A stretch of DNA of 64,000 nucleotides from Actinomycetes bacterium (GCA_021793675.1 JAJYSG010000002.1:1-64000); one strand, 5' to 3'. Counted from the first letter of the stretch, positions 8,666-17,362 are shown. Notes: generated by a model from the letters alone, not told the origin. A program made the numbers and translations.

Positions 8666-9172
8666 ATGGATGTCGACGACCGCGCGGTCCTGCGCGAGCT
8701 GCACGACCGGCACGCCGCCGCGGTGTGGCGGTTCGTCGTGCACCTCACCGGGACCAGCGCGGGCGCCGACGACGTGGTGCAGGAGACCCTGCTGCGCGCC
8801 TGGCGCAGCCCCACGGTGATGGCGCAGGACCCGGCCACGGCGCGCTCGTGGATGTTCACGGTCGCCAGGCACCTGGTGGTCGACGAGGCCCGCAGCGCCC
8901 GCCGCCGGCACGAGACCGACGTCGACGAGCTTCCGGACCGGCCCGTCGCCGACCGCACCGACGCGATCTTCGACGCGATCCTCATCGCGGAGGCCCTCGC
9001 CGGCCTCACCGAGGAGCATCGGACGGTCATCGTGCGCGCCTACTACGGCCGCCTGAGCACCGCGGAGCTGTCCGACGAGCTGGGCATCCCGCCCGGCACC
9101 GTCAAGTCGCGGTTGCACTACGGGTTGCGGGCGCTCCGGCTCGCGCTGCAGGAGAAGGGGGTCGTGCGATGA
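8666..9172 (+). CDS. ECF-type RNA polymerase sigma factor (SigL/SigK-like)
   Basis: A 168-residue extracytoplasmic-function sigma factor. Region 2 (residues about 8-75) contains ADDVVQETLLRAWR and the -10-melting helix ARSWMFTVARHLVVDEARS. Region 4 (about 110-165) contains the helix-turn-helix YGRLSTAELSDELGIPPGTVKSRLHYGLRAL. The ATG at 8666 has GAGGAG about 5 bases upstream; a longer in-frame extension to 8621 has no support. It overlaps the downstream zinc-finger anti-sigma gene by ATGA, the standard arrangement for a sigma/anti-sigma pair. The target regulon is unknown, but the adjacent secreted-repeat lipoprotein is a good candidate. Confidence 0.95.
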   Translation: MDVDDRAVLRELHDRHAAAVWRFVVHLTGTSAGADDVVQETLLRAWRSPTVMAQDPATARSWMFTVARHLVVDEARSARRRHETDVDELPDRPVADRTDAIFDAILIAEALAGLTEEHRTVIVRAYYGRLSTAELSDELGIPPGTVKSRLHYGLRALRLALQEKGVVR

Positions 9173-10149
9173 CGCCCGAGCGCGTGGACCAGGAGCACGA
9201 GGCGTTCTCCGACTGGGACGCCGCCTACCTGCTCGGCGCCCTCGACCCCGACGAGCGCCGCGCCTACGAGGACCACCTCGCCGGATGCCCGCGCTGCCGG
9301 ACCGCCGTCGCCGAGCTGGCCCCGCTTCCCGGGCTGCTCGCGCGGGCCCGCCCCGCGTGGCACGACGAGGCGGGTGTGCCGTGGCAGCTCACGGCGCGGA
9401 GCCGGCGCGACGCGTCTCCTGCCGGCGACGCCCCGACGACGGGCGACGCCCCGACGACGGGCGACGCTCCGATGGCGGACGACGTCCCGATGGTGGGCGA
9501 CGCGTCTCCTGCCGGCGACGCCCCGACGACGGGCGACGCTCCGACGACGGGCGACGCTCCGACGGCGGGCGACGCTCCGATGGCGGACGACGCTCCGACG
9601 GCGGGCGACGGGCCGACAGCGGGCGACGGGCCCGGCGCGGGCGGTGGCCGGCAGGCGGATCTCGTCGACGTCTCCGCGCGGCTGGAGCGTCGTCGCCGGC
9701 TGCGGCGTCGGCTGGTCACGGGCCTCGCGGCCGTCGTCGTCCTCGGTCTTGCGGTCGCGGCGCCCTTCGTCGTCCAGCGGCTCACCGGCCGCACGGCCCC
9801 CCCGGCCCAGACCGTGGCGCTCACGCGCCAGATCGATACGCCGCTGACGGCGAGCGTGTCGTTCACCCCGACGCCGTGGGGCACGCGCCTGTCGATGGAG
9901 TGCGACTACCCGGCGACATCGGCCGCGTCGGGGTACGGGCAGCCGGGCTCGTCGGACGGCGGCGTCTACTCCCTCGTCGTGACGGACGTCGCCGGCCGGA
10001 CCACGCAGGTGTCGACCTGGTCGGCGCAGCCGGGTCTCGACGTGCACCTCGACGCCGCGACGGCCGTCCCGCTCGACCGCATCGCGTCCGTGGCGGTCCG
10101 GTCCGCGGCGGGAACGACGCTGCTCGCGGCCCCCGTGGCGACCGGCTGA
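9169..10149 (+). CDS. Zinc-finger anti-sigma factor with repetitive Gly-Asp-Ala-Pro linker
   Basis: A membrane-anchored anti-sigma factor of 326 residues for the sigma factor encoded upstream. The ZAS motif His36-x3-Cys40-x2-Cys43 (HLAGCPRC) is intact. A single membrane helix (about residues 182-204, after an RRRRLRRR stop-transfer) separates it from a secreted C-terminal domain of about 110 residues. Between finger and membrane lies an unusual low-complexity block (about residues 81-155) of Gly-Asp-Ala-Pro-Thr-Thr units encoded by tandem DNA repeats. Release of the sigma factor probably follows membrane or oxidative stress, as for RskA-type proteins; the signal is not known. Confidence 0.9.
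   Translation: MTPERVDQEHEAFSDWDAAYLLGALDPDERRAYEDHLAGCPRCRTAVAELAPLPGLLARARPAWHDEAGVPWQLTARSRRDASPAGDAPTTGDAPTTGDAPMADDVPMVGDASPAGDAPTTGDAPTTGDAPTAGDAPMADDAPTAGDGPTAGDGPGAGGGRQADLVDVSARLERRRRLRRRLVTGLAAVVVLGLAVAAPFVVQRLTGRTAPPAQTVALTRQIDTPLTASVSFTPTPWGTRLSMECDYPATSAASGYGQPGSSDGGVYSLVVTDVAGRTTQVSTWSAQPGLDVHLDAATAVPLDRIASVAVRSAAGTTLLAAPVATG
9409..9640 (+). repeat. Nested tandem repeat inside the anti-sigma gene
   Basis: An 18-base unit built on GGCGACGCCCCGACGACG repeats about a dozen times with substitutions. A higher-order 90-base period is visible: GACGCGTCTCCTGCCGGCGA begins at 9409 and again at 9499. All units are multiples of three, so repeat number can change without breaking the frame. 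They encode the cytoplasmic linker between the zinc finger and the membrane helix. Confidence 0.9.
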
Positions 10150-10214
10150 CCGGCCGCGCCGGACTGCCCTCCGCCCGCGGACCGGCAGGCGAGGGGCGCG
10201 CTCCCGCACGCTCT

Positions 10215-10265
10215 CCGACGTCCGAGCCTGTGGCGGTGGGGGCTGCGGATCCCTCGGACGTGCGG
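10215..10265. terminator. Hairpin sharing a core with the 8504 hairpin
   Basis: ACGTCCGAG (10218-10226) pairs exactly with CTCGGACGT (10253-10261); three more pairs follow outward if one G is bulged. The loop is 26 bases. It lies 66 bases after the anti-sigma stop, so it may terminate the sigma/anti-sigma transcript before the lipoprotein gene. The same nine-base core is in the hairpin at 8504-8555. Confidence 0.5.
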
Positions 10266-10337
10266 CAGTGGGTGAACCGAGATGCCCTGGCTGTCGTGTA
10301 CCGCACGTCGGCACGGGAGATCGCGGGAGGAGTGGCC

Positions 10338-10922
10338 ATGAGATCGGTCGTCGTCGGGCGGCGCGGAGCGGTCGTCGCCCTGGCAGTAGGGGGGCTGCTG
10401 ACGTTGGCGGCATGCGGGTCGGGGAGCTCGGTGGGCTCCAGCGGCGGCGCCTCCGGGGGTGGCGCCACGACGGCGCCGGCTGCCACGCAGGGTTCGGCCG
10501 CCGCGGGTGGCGGGGGCTACCAGGCTCCGCCGGGAGCAGCGCGCGCCTCGGGGACGTCCACGACGGCGTCGGGTGTCGTGCTCTCCACGCGGTCCACGTC
10601 ACTGGGCACGGTCGTCGTCGACGGCAACGGGATGACCGTCTACGAGTTCGGCAAGGACACGATGGGAGCGACGACCTCGGCGTGCACCGGCTCGTGCGCG
10701 ACCGTGTGGCCCGAGGTGCACGCCGGCAGCGGGACGCCTCAGGTCAGCGGCGTGACCGGCACCGTGGGCACCATCGTCGGGACCGACGGTCAGAAGCAGG
10801 TCACCCTGAACGGCTGGCCGCTCTACACGTTCGTCCACGACAAGGCGCCGGGTGACACCACCGGTCAGAACTTCCAGGGCCTGTGGTGGGCGCTCACGCC
10901 GGCGGGTCAGCGGGTCGGCTGA
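10338..10922 (+). CDS. Secreted-repeat lipoprotein (COG4315 / PF03640 type)
   Basis: A 194-residue lipoprotein. The signal peptide ends in lipobox LAAC (about residue 22), followed by a Gly/Ser/Ala linker to about residue 70. Two copies of the small secreted repeat follow; they are recognisable by DGNGMTVYEFGKD ... CATVWPEV and by LNGWPLYTFVHDKAPGDTTGQNFQG. Family members sit in the envelope and are often neighbours of ECF sigma factors; their biochemical role is not established. The ATG has GGAGGAG about 6 bases upstream. It probably belongs to the regulon of the sigma/anti-sigma pair before it. Confidence 0.88.
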   Translation: MRSVVVGRRGAVVALAVGGLLTLAACGSGSSVGSSGGASGGGATTAPAATQGSAAAGGGGYQAPPGAARASGTSTTASGVVLSTRSTSLGTVVVDGNGMTVYEFGKDTMGATTSACTGSCATVWPEVHAGSGTPQVSGVTGTVGTIVGTDGQKQVTLNGWPLYTFVHDKAPGDTTGQNFQGLWWALTPAGQRVG

Positions 10923-11125
10923 TCACGGACGGCAGGCCGGTCGACGCGTCGGCGAACCAGCGGGGGTGAGGAACCACGTGAGGGACGCGCTGCGGCCGCC
11001 GCCCCCGCCGCTCCTCGTCGTCCGGGCGTCCTCCCAGGGGCATCGCACCGACGCTCTCCACGCGGGCCAGTGGTCCCGGGCACCTGGTGCGCGGCAACGA
11101 CCCCTCGGCGCTCGCCGGGCAGCGA
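10923..11125. other. Gap between convergent genes, no gene seen
   Basis: A 203-base space between the lipoprotein gene and the convergent nhaA fusion. Frames open through it are extensions of shadow frames. No strong terminator hairpin or promoter was recognised. Confidence 0.5.
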
Positions 11126-12994
11126 TCAGGGGCGGAACGCCGGCGGGACCGAGCCCGCCGAGAGGCGCAGCGCCTCGACGAGGCTCTCCGAGTCGTACGG
11201 GCCCACGAGCCGCCAGCCGTTGACGAAGAACGCCGGCGTGGCCAGCAGGTCCATGAGGTCCGCGTCGTCGGCGTCCTCCTGGACGCGCCGGGCGACCTCC
11301 GCGCCGTCGAAGTCCTCGACGAAGCGGTCGAGGTCCAGGCCGAGGCGCTCCGCCACCTCGAGCAGGTCCTCGCGCTCGAGGCGGTCCTGCTGCGTGAACA
11401 GCGTGCTCCCGTAGTCGAGGAACTCGCCCTGGCGGGCGGCAGCCTCCGCCGCCCGCGCCGACTCCACGGCGTGCGGGTGCACGCGCGTCTGCGGCAGGTG
11501 GCGCCATACCCACACCACCTCGTCCCCCAGCCGCTCGAGCACCTCGTCGACCGACCCGGTCGCCCGTGAGCAGAACGGGCACTCGAAGTCCCCGTACTCG
11601 ACGATGACGAGCGGGGCGTCGGGGTGGCCGCGGAAGTGGTCGCGGGCCGGGTCGAAGGGCCGCAGCAGCACCTTGCCCACCGGTGTGCGGGGCGCGAACC
11701 GGACCATCGCCGCGAACATCGCCCACCCGAGCAGCACGGACACGGCCGTCGCGACGAGCACACCCAGCCGGGCCTGCGTCGCCGCCCGCTCGTCGGGCAC
11801 CGCGATGTCGATGATGAGCAGCGAGATGGTGAAGCCGATGCCGGACAGCGCGGCGCCGCCGGCCACCCGGTCGAGCGTCAGCCCGGGGGCCAGCCGGCCG
11901 AAGCGGCTGCGCGCCACGAGGGCGGTGGCTCCGGTGATGCCGACGAGCTTGCCGCCCACGAGCCCGGCGAGCACCCCCCAGAACAGGGACGAGCGCCACG
12001 CCGCCGCCCACGACGCGGCGTCGAGGCGCACCCCCGCGTTGGCCAGGGCGAACAGCGGCAGCACGGCGTACGACACCGCAGGCGCGAAGGACAGCTGGAG
12101 CCGCTCGTTGACGGAGATCGAGTCGCGCAGCCGTCGCTGGGCCGCGACGGCGTACCGCGGCGTGGGGGACTGCCGGAAGGCGCGGGTCTGCGCGTACGCG
12201 GCCTCGACCTCGCGGCGCCGCGGGGCGAAGACCGGGATGAGCAGCGCCACCGCCACCCCGGTGAGGGTGGGGTGCACGCCGGACTCGTGCAGCCCGAGCC
12301 AGACGAGCACCGCGAGCACCGCGTACACCGGCCCACGTCCCGTCGGCAGGAACCGCACGAGCGCCACGAGCGCGAGCGCCAGCGCGGTCAGCGCGAGCGG
12401 CACCAGGTGGAGGTCGGTCGTGTAGAAGACGGCGATGGCGGCGAGGGCCCCGATGTCGTCGACCACCGCCATCGTCAGCAGGAACAGCCGCAGCCGGGCG
12501 GAGTGCCGTGGCCCGACGAGCGCGAGCGCGCCGATGAGGAACGCGGTGTCGGTCGAGATGACGGCGCCCCACGCGTGCGCGTCGCCGGACCGGCCGGCGA
12601 TCACCAGGAAGATCAGCGCCGGCAGGACGAGCCCACCCACCGCTGCGCTCGCCGGCACGATCGCCCGTTCGCGCTGCGACAGCTCTCCGATGGCGACCTC
12701 ACGCTTGACCTCGAGGCCGACGACGAAGAAGAAGAACGCCATGAGGGCGTCGTTGACGACGCCGTGCAGCGTCAGCATCAGCTCGAAGGAGCCGACGCGG
12801 ACGCCGATCGGCGTGGACCAGAACGTGGCGTAGGCGGCGCGGGCGGGGGTGTTGACCCACACCAGGGCGACGAGCGCGCCGGCGGCGAGCAGCGCGGCGG
12901 ACGCCCGGTCCTGCCCCATCGTCTCCAGGCGGGCGCGCAGGCGCGCCCGGCCGGTCGGCGGCGCCGGTGGCCGGCCGATCGTCACCTCGGTCAT
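11126..12994 (-). CDS. nhaA: NhaA Na+/H+ antiporter fused to a DsbA-like thioredoxin domain
   Basis: A 622-residue fusion. Residues about 25-425 form an NhaA antiporter: FFFVVGLEVKREVAIGEL, STDTAFLIGAL and the ion-binding aspartate pair in MAVVDDIGALAAIAVFYTTD are all present. A short linker leads to a DsbA-like domain (about 445-610) with active site Cys472-Pro-Phe-Cys475 (FECPFC) and the cis-proline loop ATPAFFVNG. The antiporter exchanges Na+ for H+; the thioredoxin domain could sense or catalyse disulfide exchange, but its side of the membrane is not certain from sequence. Such fusions are known among actinobacterial NhaA proteins. It is divergent from the KimA-like importer. Confidence 0.93.
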   Translation of the reverse strand: MTEVTIGRPPAPPTGRARLRARLETMGQDRASAALLAAGALVALVWVNTPARAAYATFWSTPIGVRVGSFELMLTLHGVVNDALMAFFFFVVGLEVKREVAIGELSQRERAIVPASAAVGGLVLPALIFLVIAGRSGDAHAWGAVISTDTAFLIGALALVGPRHSARLRLFLLTMAVVDDIGALAAIAVFYTTDLHLVPLALTALALALVALVRFLPTGRGPVYAVLAVLVWLGLHESGVHPTLTGVAVALLIPVFAPRRREVEAAYAQTRAFRQSPTPRYAVAAQRRLRDSISVNERLQLSFAPAVSYAVLPLFALANAGVRLDAASWAAAWRSSLFWGVLAGLVGGKLVGITGATALVARSRFGRLAPGLTLDRVAGGAALSGIGFTISLLIIDIAVPDERAATQARLGVLVATAVSVLLGWAMFAAMVRFAPRTPVGKVLLRPFDPARDHFRGHPDAPLVIVEYGDFECPFCSRATGSVDEVLERLGDEVVWVWRHLPQTRVHPHAVESARAAEAAARQGEFLDYGSTLFTQQDRLEREDLLEVAERLGLDLDRFVEDFDGAEVARRVQEDADDADLMDLLATPAFFVNGWRLVGPYDSESLVEALRLSAGSVPPAFRP

Positions 12995-13151
12995 CCGTGC
13001 TCCGCTCGTCCGCGGCGTGTGCTGCCACCACGATCAAGCCCGGCCTCGTCGTCCGCATTCCGCGCGGCGGCGCATCAGGAGTGCACCCCAGCCCGCTAAG
13101 AACGCGTCAAGATCACGGTCCCAGGCCGCGCGGGCAGGGTCTGCTAGGCGC

Positions 13152-15104
13152 GTGTCGGCCTACGTCTCGCTGCCCAAACGACTCCTCGTCGGCAGGCCCC
13201 TCAGCTCGGACCGGATGGGCGAGCAGCTGCTGCCGAAGTGGCTCGCGCTGCCGGTGCTCTGCTCGGACGCGCTGTCCTCCAACGCGTACGCCCCCGAGGA
13301 GATCCTGCTCGTCCTGTCGATCGGCGGCCTGTCGCTGCTGCACCTGGCGCCGTGGATCGCGCTCGTCGTCATCGTCCTGCTGCTGACGGTCGTCGCGTCC
13401 TATCGCCAGACGTGCCACGCGTATCCGGGTGGCGGCGGCGCCTACGCCGTGTCCCGCGCCAACCTCGGTCAGGGGGCGGCCCTCGTCGCGGCGTCGGCGC
13501 TGCTGGTCGACTACGTCCTGACCGTCGCGGTGTCGATCGCCTCGGGCGTCGCCAACTTCGTGTCCGCCGTGCCGTCGTTGGCGCCGTACTCGGTGGTGCT
13601 CGCGGTGGCGATCGTCGGGGTGCTCACCGTGACGAACCTGCGCGGCATCAAGGAGTCCGGCAAGGCGTTCTCGGTCCCGACCTACGGATTCGTCCTCGCC
13701 ATGTTCGCGATGATCATCATCGGGTTCGTGCGGGCCGCCACCGGGCATGCGCCGGTCGCCGAGTCCGCGGCGCTGTCGATCCGGCCGGCCACGCAGGACC
13801 TCACCGGGCTGGCGCTCGTCGCGGTGCTGCTGCGGGCGTTCGCCTCGGGGTCCACCGCGCTCACCGGCGTCGAGGCCGTGAGCAACGGCGTGCCGAGCTT
13901 CCGGCAGCCGAAGAGCAAGAACGCCGCCTCGACGCTGGCCATCATGGGGGTGCTGTCGGTGACGATGCTCGCCGGCCTCGTCATCCTCTCCGTGGTCGCC
14001 AAGGTCCACATGTCCGACGACCCCGCGCGCCTCATCGGGGCACCGGCGGGCTACGTGCAGCGCACGGTCATCGCGCAGCTGTCCGGGGCCGTGTTCGGCC
14101 TCAACAGCATCCCGTTCTTCCTGGTCCAGGCCTTCACCACGCTGATCCTGGCGCTGGCCGCCAACACCGCGTTCAACGGCTTCCCCATCCTGGCGTCGAT
14201 CCTGGGCCAGGACGGCTTCATGCCGCGCCAGCTGGCGCGCCGCGGCGACCGCCTCGTCTTCTCCAACGGGATCCTCGTGCTTGCCGGGGCGGCGATCGTG
14301 CTGATCGTGGCGTTCGACGCGAGCACCACCCGGCTGATCCAGCTGTACATCATCGGCGTCTTCGTCAGCTTCACGCTGAGCCAGCTCGGCATGGTGCGGC
14401 ACTGGACCGCCGAGCTGCGCAACGGGTTGACGTCGCAACGGGCGCACATCCTGCGCGCCCGGGCGATCAACGGCTTCGGCGCGGTGCTGACGTTCCTCGT
14501 CTTCATCGTCGTGCTGGCCACCAAGTTCACGCACGGCGCCTACCTGGTGTGCATCGCGATGCCGCTGCTCTACCTCCTCATGCTCGCGGTGCACCGGCAC
14601 TACCGGCGGGTCGACCAGGCGCTGGCTCCCGGCGTGGAGGGTGTGCCGCTGCCGAGCCGGGTGCACGCGATCGTGCTGGTGTCGCGGCTGACGACGCCGG
14701 CCCTGCGCGCGCTCGCCTTCGCGCGGGCCACCCGGCCGTCGTCCCTCGAGGCCCTCACCATCCGCACCAACCCGCGGGAGACGGAGCGGCTGCTCGCCGA
14801 GTGGCAGGCGCGTGAGGTGCCGGTGCCGCTCACGGTCCTCGACTCGCCCTACCGTGACATGACGCGGCCCGCGGTGGAGTACATCGCGGAGATCCGGCGG
14901 CGCAGCCCCCGGGACGTCGTGGCGGTGTACGTGCCGGAGTACGTCGTCGAGCACTGGTGGGAGCAGCTGCTGCACAACCAGAGCGCGCTGCGGCTGAAGA
15001 GCCGGCTGCTGTTCCAGCCCGGCGTCATGGTGACGAGCGTGCCGTACCGGCTCGGACGGGAGGACGCGGCGCCGCAGCAGCCGCTGGTGGCCACGCCGCG
15101 CTGA
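13152..15104 (+). CDS. KimA-type APC-superfamily potassium importer
   Basis: A 650-residue membrane transporter. The N-terminal two thirds has about 12 hydrophobic segments, and the C-terminal 170 residues are a soluble domain. Several stretches match my memory of Bacillus KimA (YdaO) closely: GEQLLPKWLALPVLCSDALS, SYRQTCHAYPGGGGAYAVSR, LVDYVLTVAVSIASG, ALTGVEAVSNGVPSF and GDRLVFSNGI. KimA imports K+ with H+ and is inhibited by c-di-AMP. The GTG at 13152 begins the conserved SLPKRLLVGRPL region; the open frame extends upstream without homology. The KdpD/KdpE-like genes follow 57 bases downstream, supporting a role in K+ uptake. It could alternatively be annotated only as an APC amino-acid permease. 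Confidence 0.85.
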   Translation: MSAYVSLPKRLLVGRPLSSDRMGEQLLPKWLALPVLCSDALSSNAYAPEEILLVLSIGGLSLLHLAPWIALVVIVLLLTVVASYRQTCHAYPGGGGAYAVSRANLGQGAALVAASALLVDYVLTVAVSIASGVANFVSAVPSLAPYSVVLAVAIVGVLTVTNLRGIKESGKAFSVPTYGFVLAMFAMIIIGFVRAATGHAPVAESAALSIRPATQDLTGLALVAVLLRAFASGSTALTGVEAVSNGVPSFRQPKSKNAASTLAIMGVLSVTMLAGLVILSVVAKVHMSDDPARLIGAPAGYVQRTVIAQLSGAVFGLNSIPFFLVQAFTTLILALAANTAFNGFPILASILGQDGFMPRQLARRGDRLVFSNGILVLAGAAIVLIVAFDASTTRLIQLYIIGVFVSFTLSQLGMVRHWTAELRNGLTSQRAHILRARAINGFGAVLTFLVFIVVLATKFTHGAYLVCIAMPLLYLLMLAVHRHYRRVDQALAPGVEGVPLPSRVHAIVLVSRLTTPALRALAFARATRPSSLEALTIRTNPRETERLLAEWQAREVPVPLTVLDSPYRDMTRPAVEYIAEIRRRSPRDVVAVYVPEYVVEHWWEQLLHNQSALRLKSRLLFQPGVMVTSVPYRLGREDAAPQQPLVATPR

Positions 15105-15161
15105 GGCGGCGGCGGCGCGGCCCGGCCACTGCCGGCACGCTCGTCGTGCCAGGCTGGGCGC

Positions 15162-16580
15162 ATGACCGAGCGCAGCGACGCCCCGCCGGCGCGCGAGCTG
15201 CCGGCGCCGTTCGCGGGGCTGCCGTCGTCCCGGCGGGTGGCGGGGTTCGTCGTCGCCGTCGTCGTGCTGCCGGTGCTCACCGGGGTGCTGGACGGCTCGC
15301 GCGGGTCCCTGGCCCTCGGCTCGGTGCTGCTGCTGTACCTCGCGGCGGTCGTCGTGGTGGCCGCGGTCGGCGGCATCTGGCCGGCCGTCATCGCGGCGGT
15401 GGTCAGCGTGCTCGTCGCGAACTGGTTCCTCATGCCGCCGTACCACACGCTCGACGTCGAGAACCGCGACTCCGTGGTCCAGCTCCTGGTGTTCGCCCTG
15501 GTCGCGGTGGTCGTCGCGATCACGGAGGAGATCGCGGCGCGGGACCGTGGCCGGGCCGAGCGCAGTCGCCGGGAGGCCGAGCTGCTGTCGTCGGTCGCCA
15601 GCCGGCCCGCCGAGCAGCTGTCGCTCAGCGCGGTGCTGGAGCAGGTCCGGGCGACGTTCGGCATGGGGTCGGCCGCGCTGGTGCGCCGGGTCGGCGGGGG
15701 CGCGCCGTCCGTGCTGGCCTCGGTGGGACAGTCCGCGCCGGACGACGAGGAGGTGCGGGTGCCGGCCAGCGCCGAGCTCGAGCTGGTGCTGCACGGCCCG
15801 GCGCTCTTCGCCGAGGACCGGTCGGTGCTCGAGCGCCTCGCGGCGGCGGCCGCCCGGGCGTGGGAGACGCAGCACCTGGTGCGGCTCACCGACCGGTTGA
15901 CGGAGGCCGACCGGGTGCGCTCGGCGCTGCTCGCCTCGGTGGGGCACGACCTGCGCACGCCGCTGGCCGGGCTGAAGGCGGCGGTGTCCAGCCTGCGGCA
16001 GGACGACGTCGAGTGGTCGGCCACCGAGCGAGCCGACCTGCTGGCGACCGTGGAGGAGTCGACCGACCGTCTCGCGGCGCTCATCGCGGACGTCCTGGAC
16101 GCCACCCGGATCCAGGTGGGGGCGGTGACCGCCCGCCTGGAGCCGGTGGCGGTGGACGAGGTGGTGGCGCGCGCGCTGCTGGACGTGCGGGCGGGCGCGG
16201 TGACGATGGCCATCCCGGACGACCTGCCGCTGGTGCTCGTCGACGCCGGGCTGCTGGAGCGCGTGGTGGCGAACCTCGTCGACAACGCGATCAAGCACAG
16301 CCCCGCGCGGTGCGCGGTGGACGTCGCGGCGCGGCCCGGTGCGGGGGGCGTCGAGCTGTCCGTCATCGACCACGGCACCGGCGTGCCGTCCGAGCTGTGG
16401 GACGCGATGTTCGAACCGTTCCAGCGGCTCGACGACCACGCGTCCGGCGCCGGCGCCGGGCTCGGCCTGGCGATCGTGCGGGGCTTCGCGCGAGCGATGG
16501 ACGTCTCGGTCACGCCGTCCCAGACCCCCGGCGGCGGCCTGACGATGACGGTGCGCCTGCCCGTGGCGGCCGAGGGATGA
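15162..16580 (+). CDS. KdpD-like sensor histidine kinase lacking the N-terminal KdpD domain
   Basis: A 472-residue sensor kinase. Four closely spaced membrane segments (about residues 28-130) with the DUF4118 signature ANWFLMPPYHTLDVEN match the KdpD membrane domain. A GAF-like region, the H-box SVGHDLRTPLAGLKAAVSSL, the N-box NLVDNAIKHSP and glycine boxes (DHGTGVPSE, GAGLGLAIVRGF) follow. The N-terminal KdpD/UspA region of about 370-400 residues, which in full-length KdpD binds ATP or c-di-AMP, is absent. A -10-like CAGGCT lies 6 bases before the ATG. It overlaps the response-regulator gene by ATGA. The likely input is K+ limitation or ionic strength. Confidence 0.88.
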   Translation: MTERSDAPPARELPAPFAGLPSSRRVAGFVVAVVVLPVLTGVLDGSRGSLALGSVLLLYLAAVVVVAAVGGIWPAVIAAVVSVLVANWFLMPPYHTLDVENRDSVVQLLVFALVAVVVAITEEIAARDRGRAERSRREAELLSSVASRPAEQLSLSAVLEQVRATFGMGSAALVRRVGGGAPSVLASVGQSAPDDEEVRVPASAELELVLHGPALFAEDRSVLERLAAAAARAWETQHLVRLTDRLTEADRVRSALLASVGHDLRTPLAGLKAAVSSLRQDDVEWSATERADLLATVEESTDRLAALIADVLDATRIQVGAVTARLEPVAVDEVVARALLDVRAGAVTMAIPDDLPLVLVDAGLLERVVANLVDNAIKHSPARCAVDVAARPGAGGVELSVIDHGTGVPSELWDAMFEPFQRLDDHASGAGAGLGLAIVRGFARAMDVSVTPSQTPGGGLTMTVRLPVAAEG

Positions 16581-17251
16581 CCCGGGTCCTCGTCGTCGAC
16601 GACGACCCGGCGCTGCTGCGCGCGCTGGCCATCAACCTGCGGGCGCGGCACTTCGACGTCGAGACCGCGGTGGACGGCGCCGGGGCGCTGCGGCACGCGG
16701 CGAGCCAGCCGCCGGACCTCGTGGTGCTGGACCTCGGGCTGCCGGACATGGACGGCGTCGAGGTGGTCGCCGGCCTGCGGGGGTGGACGTCGGTGCCGAT
16801 CGTCGTGCTGTCCGCGCGCGACTCGCAGTGGACCAAGGTCGACGTGCTCGACGCCGGTGCCGACGACTACGTCACCAAGCCGTTCGGCATGGACGAGCTG
16901 CTGGCGCGCATCCGGGCCGCGCTGCGCCGCGCGACCCCCTCGCCCGTGGCCCCGGTGGTGTCCACGGCGGCGTTCACCGTGGACCTCGCCGCGCACCGCG
17001 TCACCCGGAAAGGGTCGGTGGTGCGGTTGACGCCCACCGAATGGCATGTCCTCGAGGTGCTCGTGCGCAACCCGGGAAAGCTGGTGACCCAGCAGCAGCT
17101 GCTGCGCGAGGTGTGGGGCCCGGCGTACGACGAGCAGACGAACTACCTGCGTGTCTACCTCGCCCAGCTGCGCCGCAAGCTGGAGCCGACGCCAGCGCGG
17201 CCCCGCCACCTCGTGACGGAACCGGGCATCGGCTACCGTTTCGAGCCCTGA
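16577..17251 (+). CDS. kdpE: KdpE-like OmpR-family response regulator
   Basis: A 224-residue response regulator. The receiver domain has the acidic pocket VVDDDP, the phosphoacceptor Asp in VVLDLGLPDMDG, and conserved Thr/Ser and Lys (VLSAR, VTKPFGMDELLARI). The C-terminal winged helix (about 130-224) includes LTPTEWHVLEVLVRNPGKLVT and the KdpE-like ending NYLRVYLAQLRRKLE...EPGIGYRF. It is translationally coupled to the upstream kinase. No kdpFABC operon is in the window; the adjacent KimA-like importer is the most obvious target. Confidence 0.92.
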   Translation: MTRVLVVDDDPALLRALAINLRARHFDVETAVDGAGALRHAASQPPDLVVLDLGLPDMDGVEVVAGLRGWTSVPIVVLSARDSQWTKVDVLDAGADDYVTKPFGMDELLARIRAALRRATPSPVAPVVSTAAFTVDLAAHRVTRKGSVVRLTPTEWHVLEVLVRNPGKLVTQQQLLREVWGPAYDEQTNYLRVYLAQLRRKLEPTPARPRHLVTEPGIGYRFEP

Positions 17252-17362
17252 GCCGCCATTCTTTTCGGACATGCGAGATCGGGTGTCCGGGAAGCACAAG
17301 AAAGGAGTTCCTGGGCCCATCGGCCGTTGTTGTGCCAGAATGCGTGCCCGCACACTGGAGGC

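Noticed and set aside
9409-9640. Possible CRISPR or minisatellite outside a gene
   Set aside because: All repeat units are multiples of three and keep the anti-sigma frame open; they are coding.
12995-13151. c-di-AMP (ydaO-type) riboswitch before the KimA-like gene
   Set aside because: Such a riboswitch controls kimA in Bacillus, but only 157 bases separate the divergent genes and I could not recognise its conserved elements.
13113-16439. An 1108-codon open frame on the minus strand, and a 1590-codon one at 14849-19621
   Set aside because: They lie opposite the KimA-like, KdpD/KdpE and P1B-5 genes, have Arg/Gly/His/Asp-rich compositions without domains, and arise because stop codons are rare in GC-rich antisense frames.
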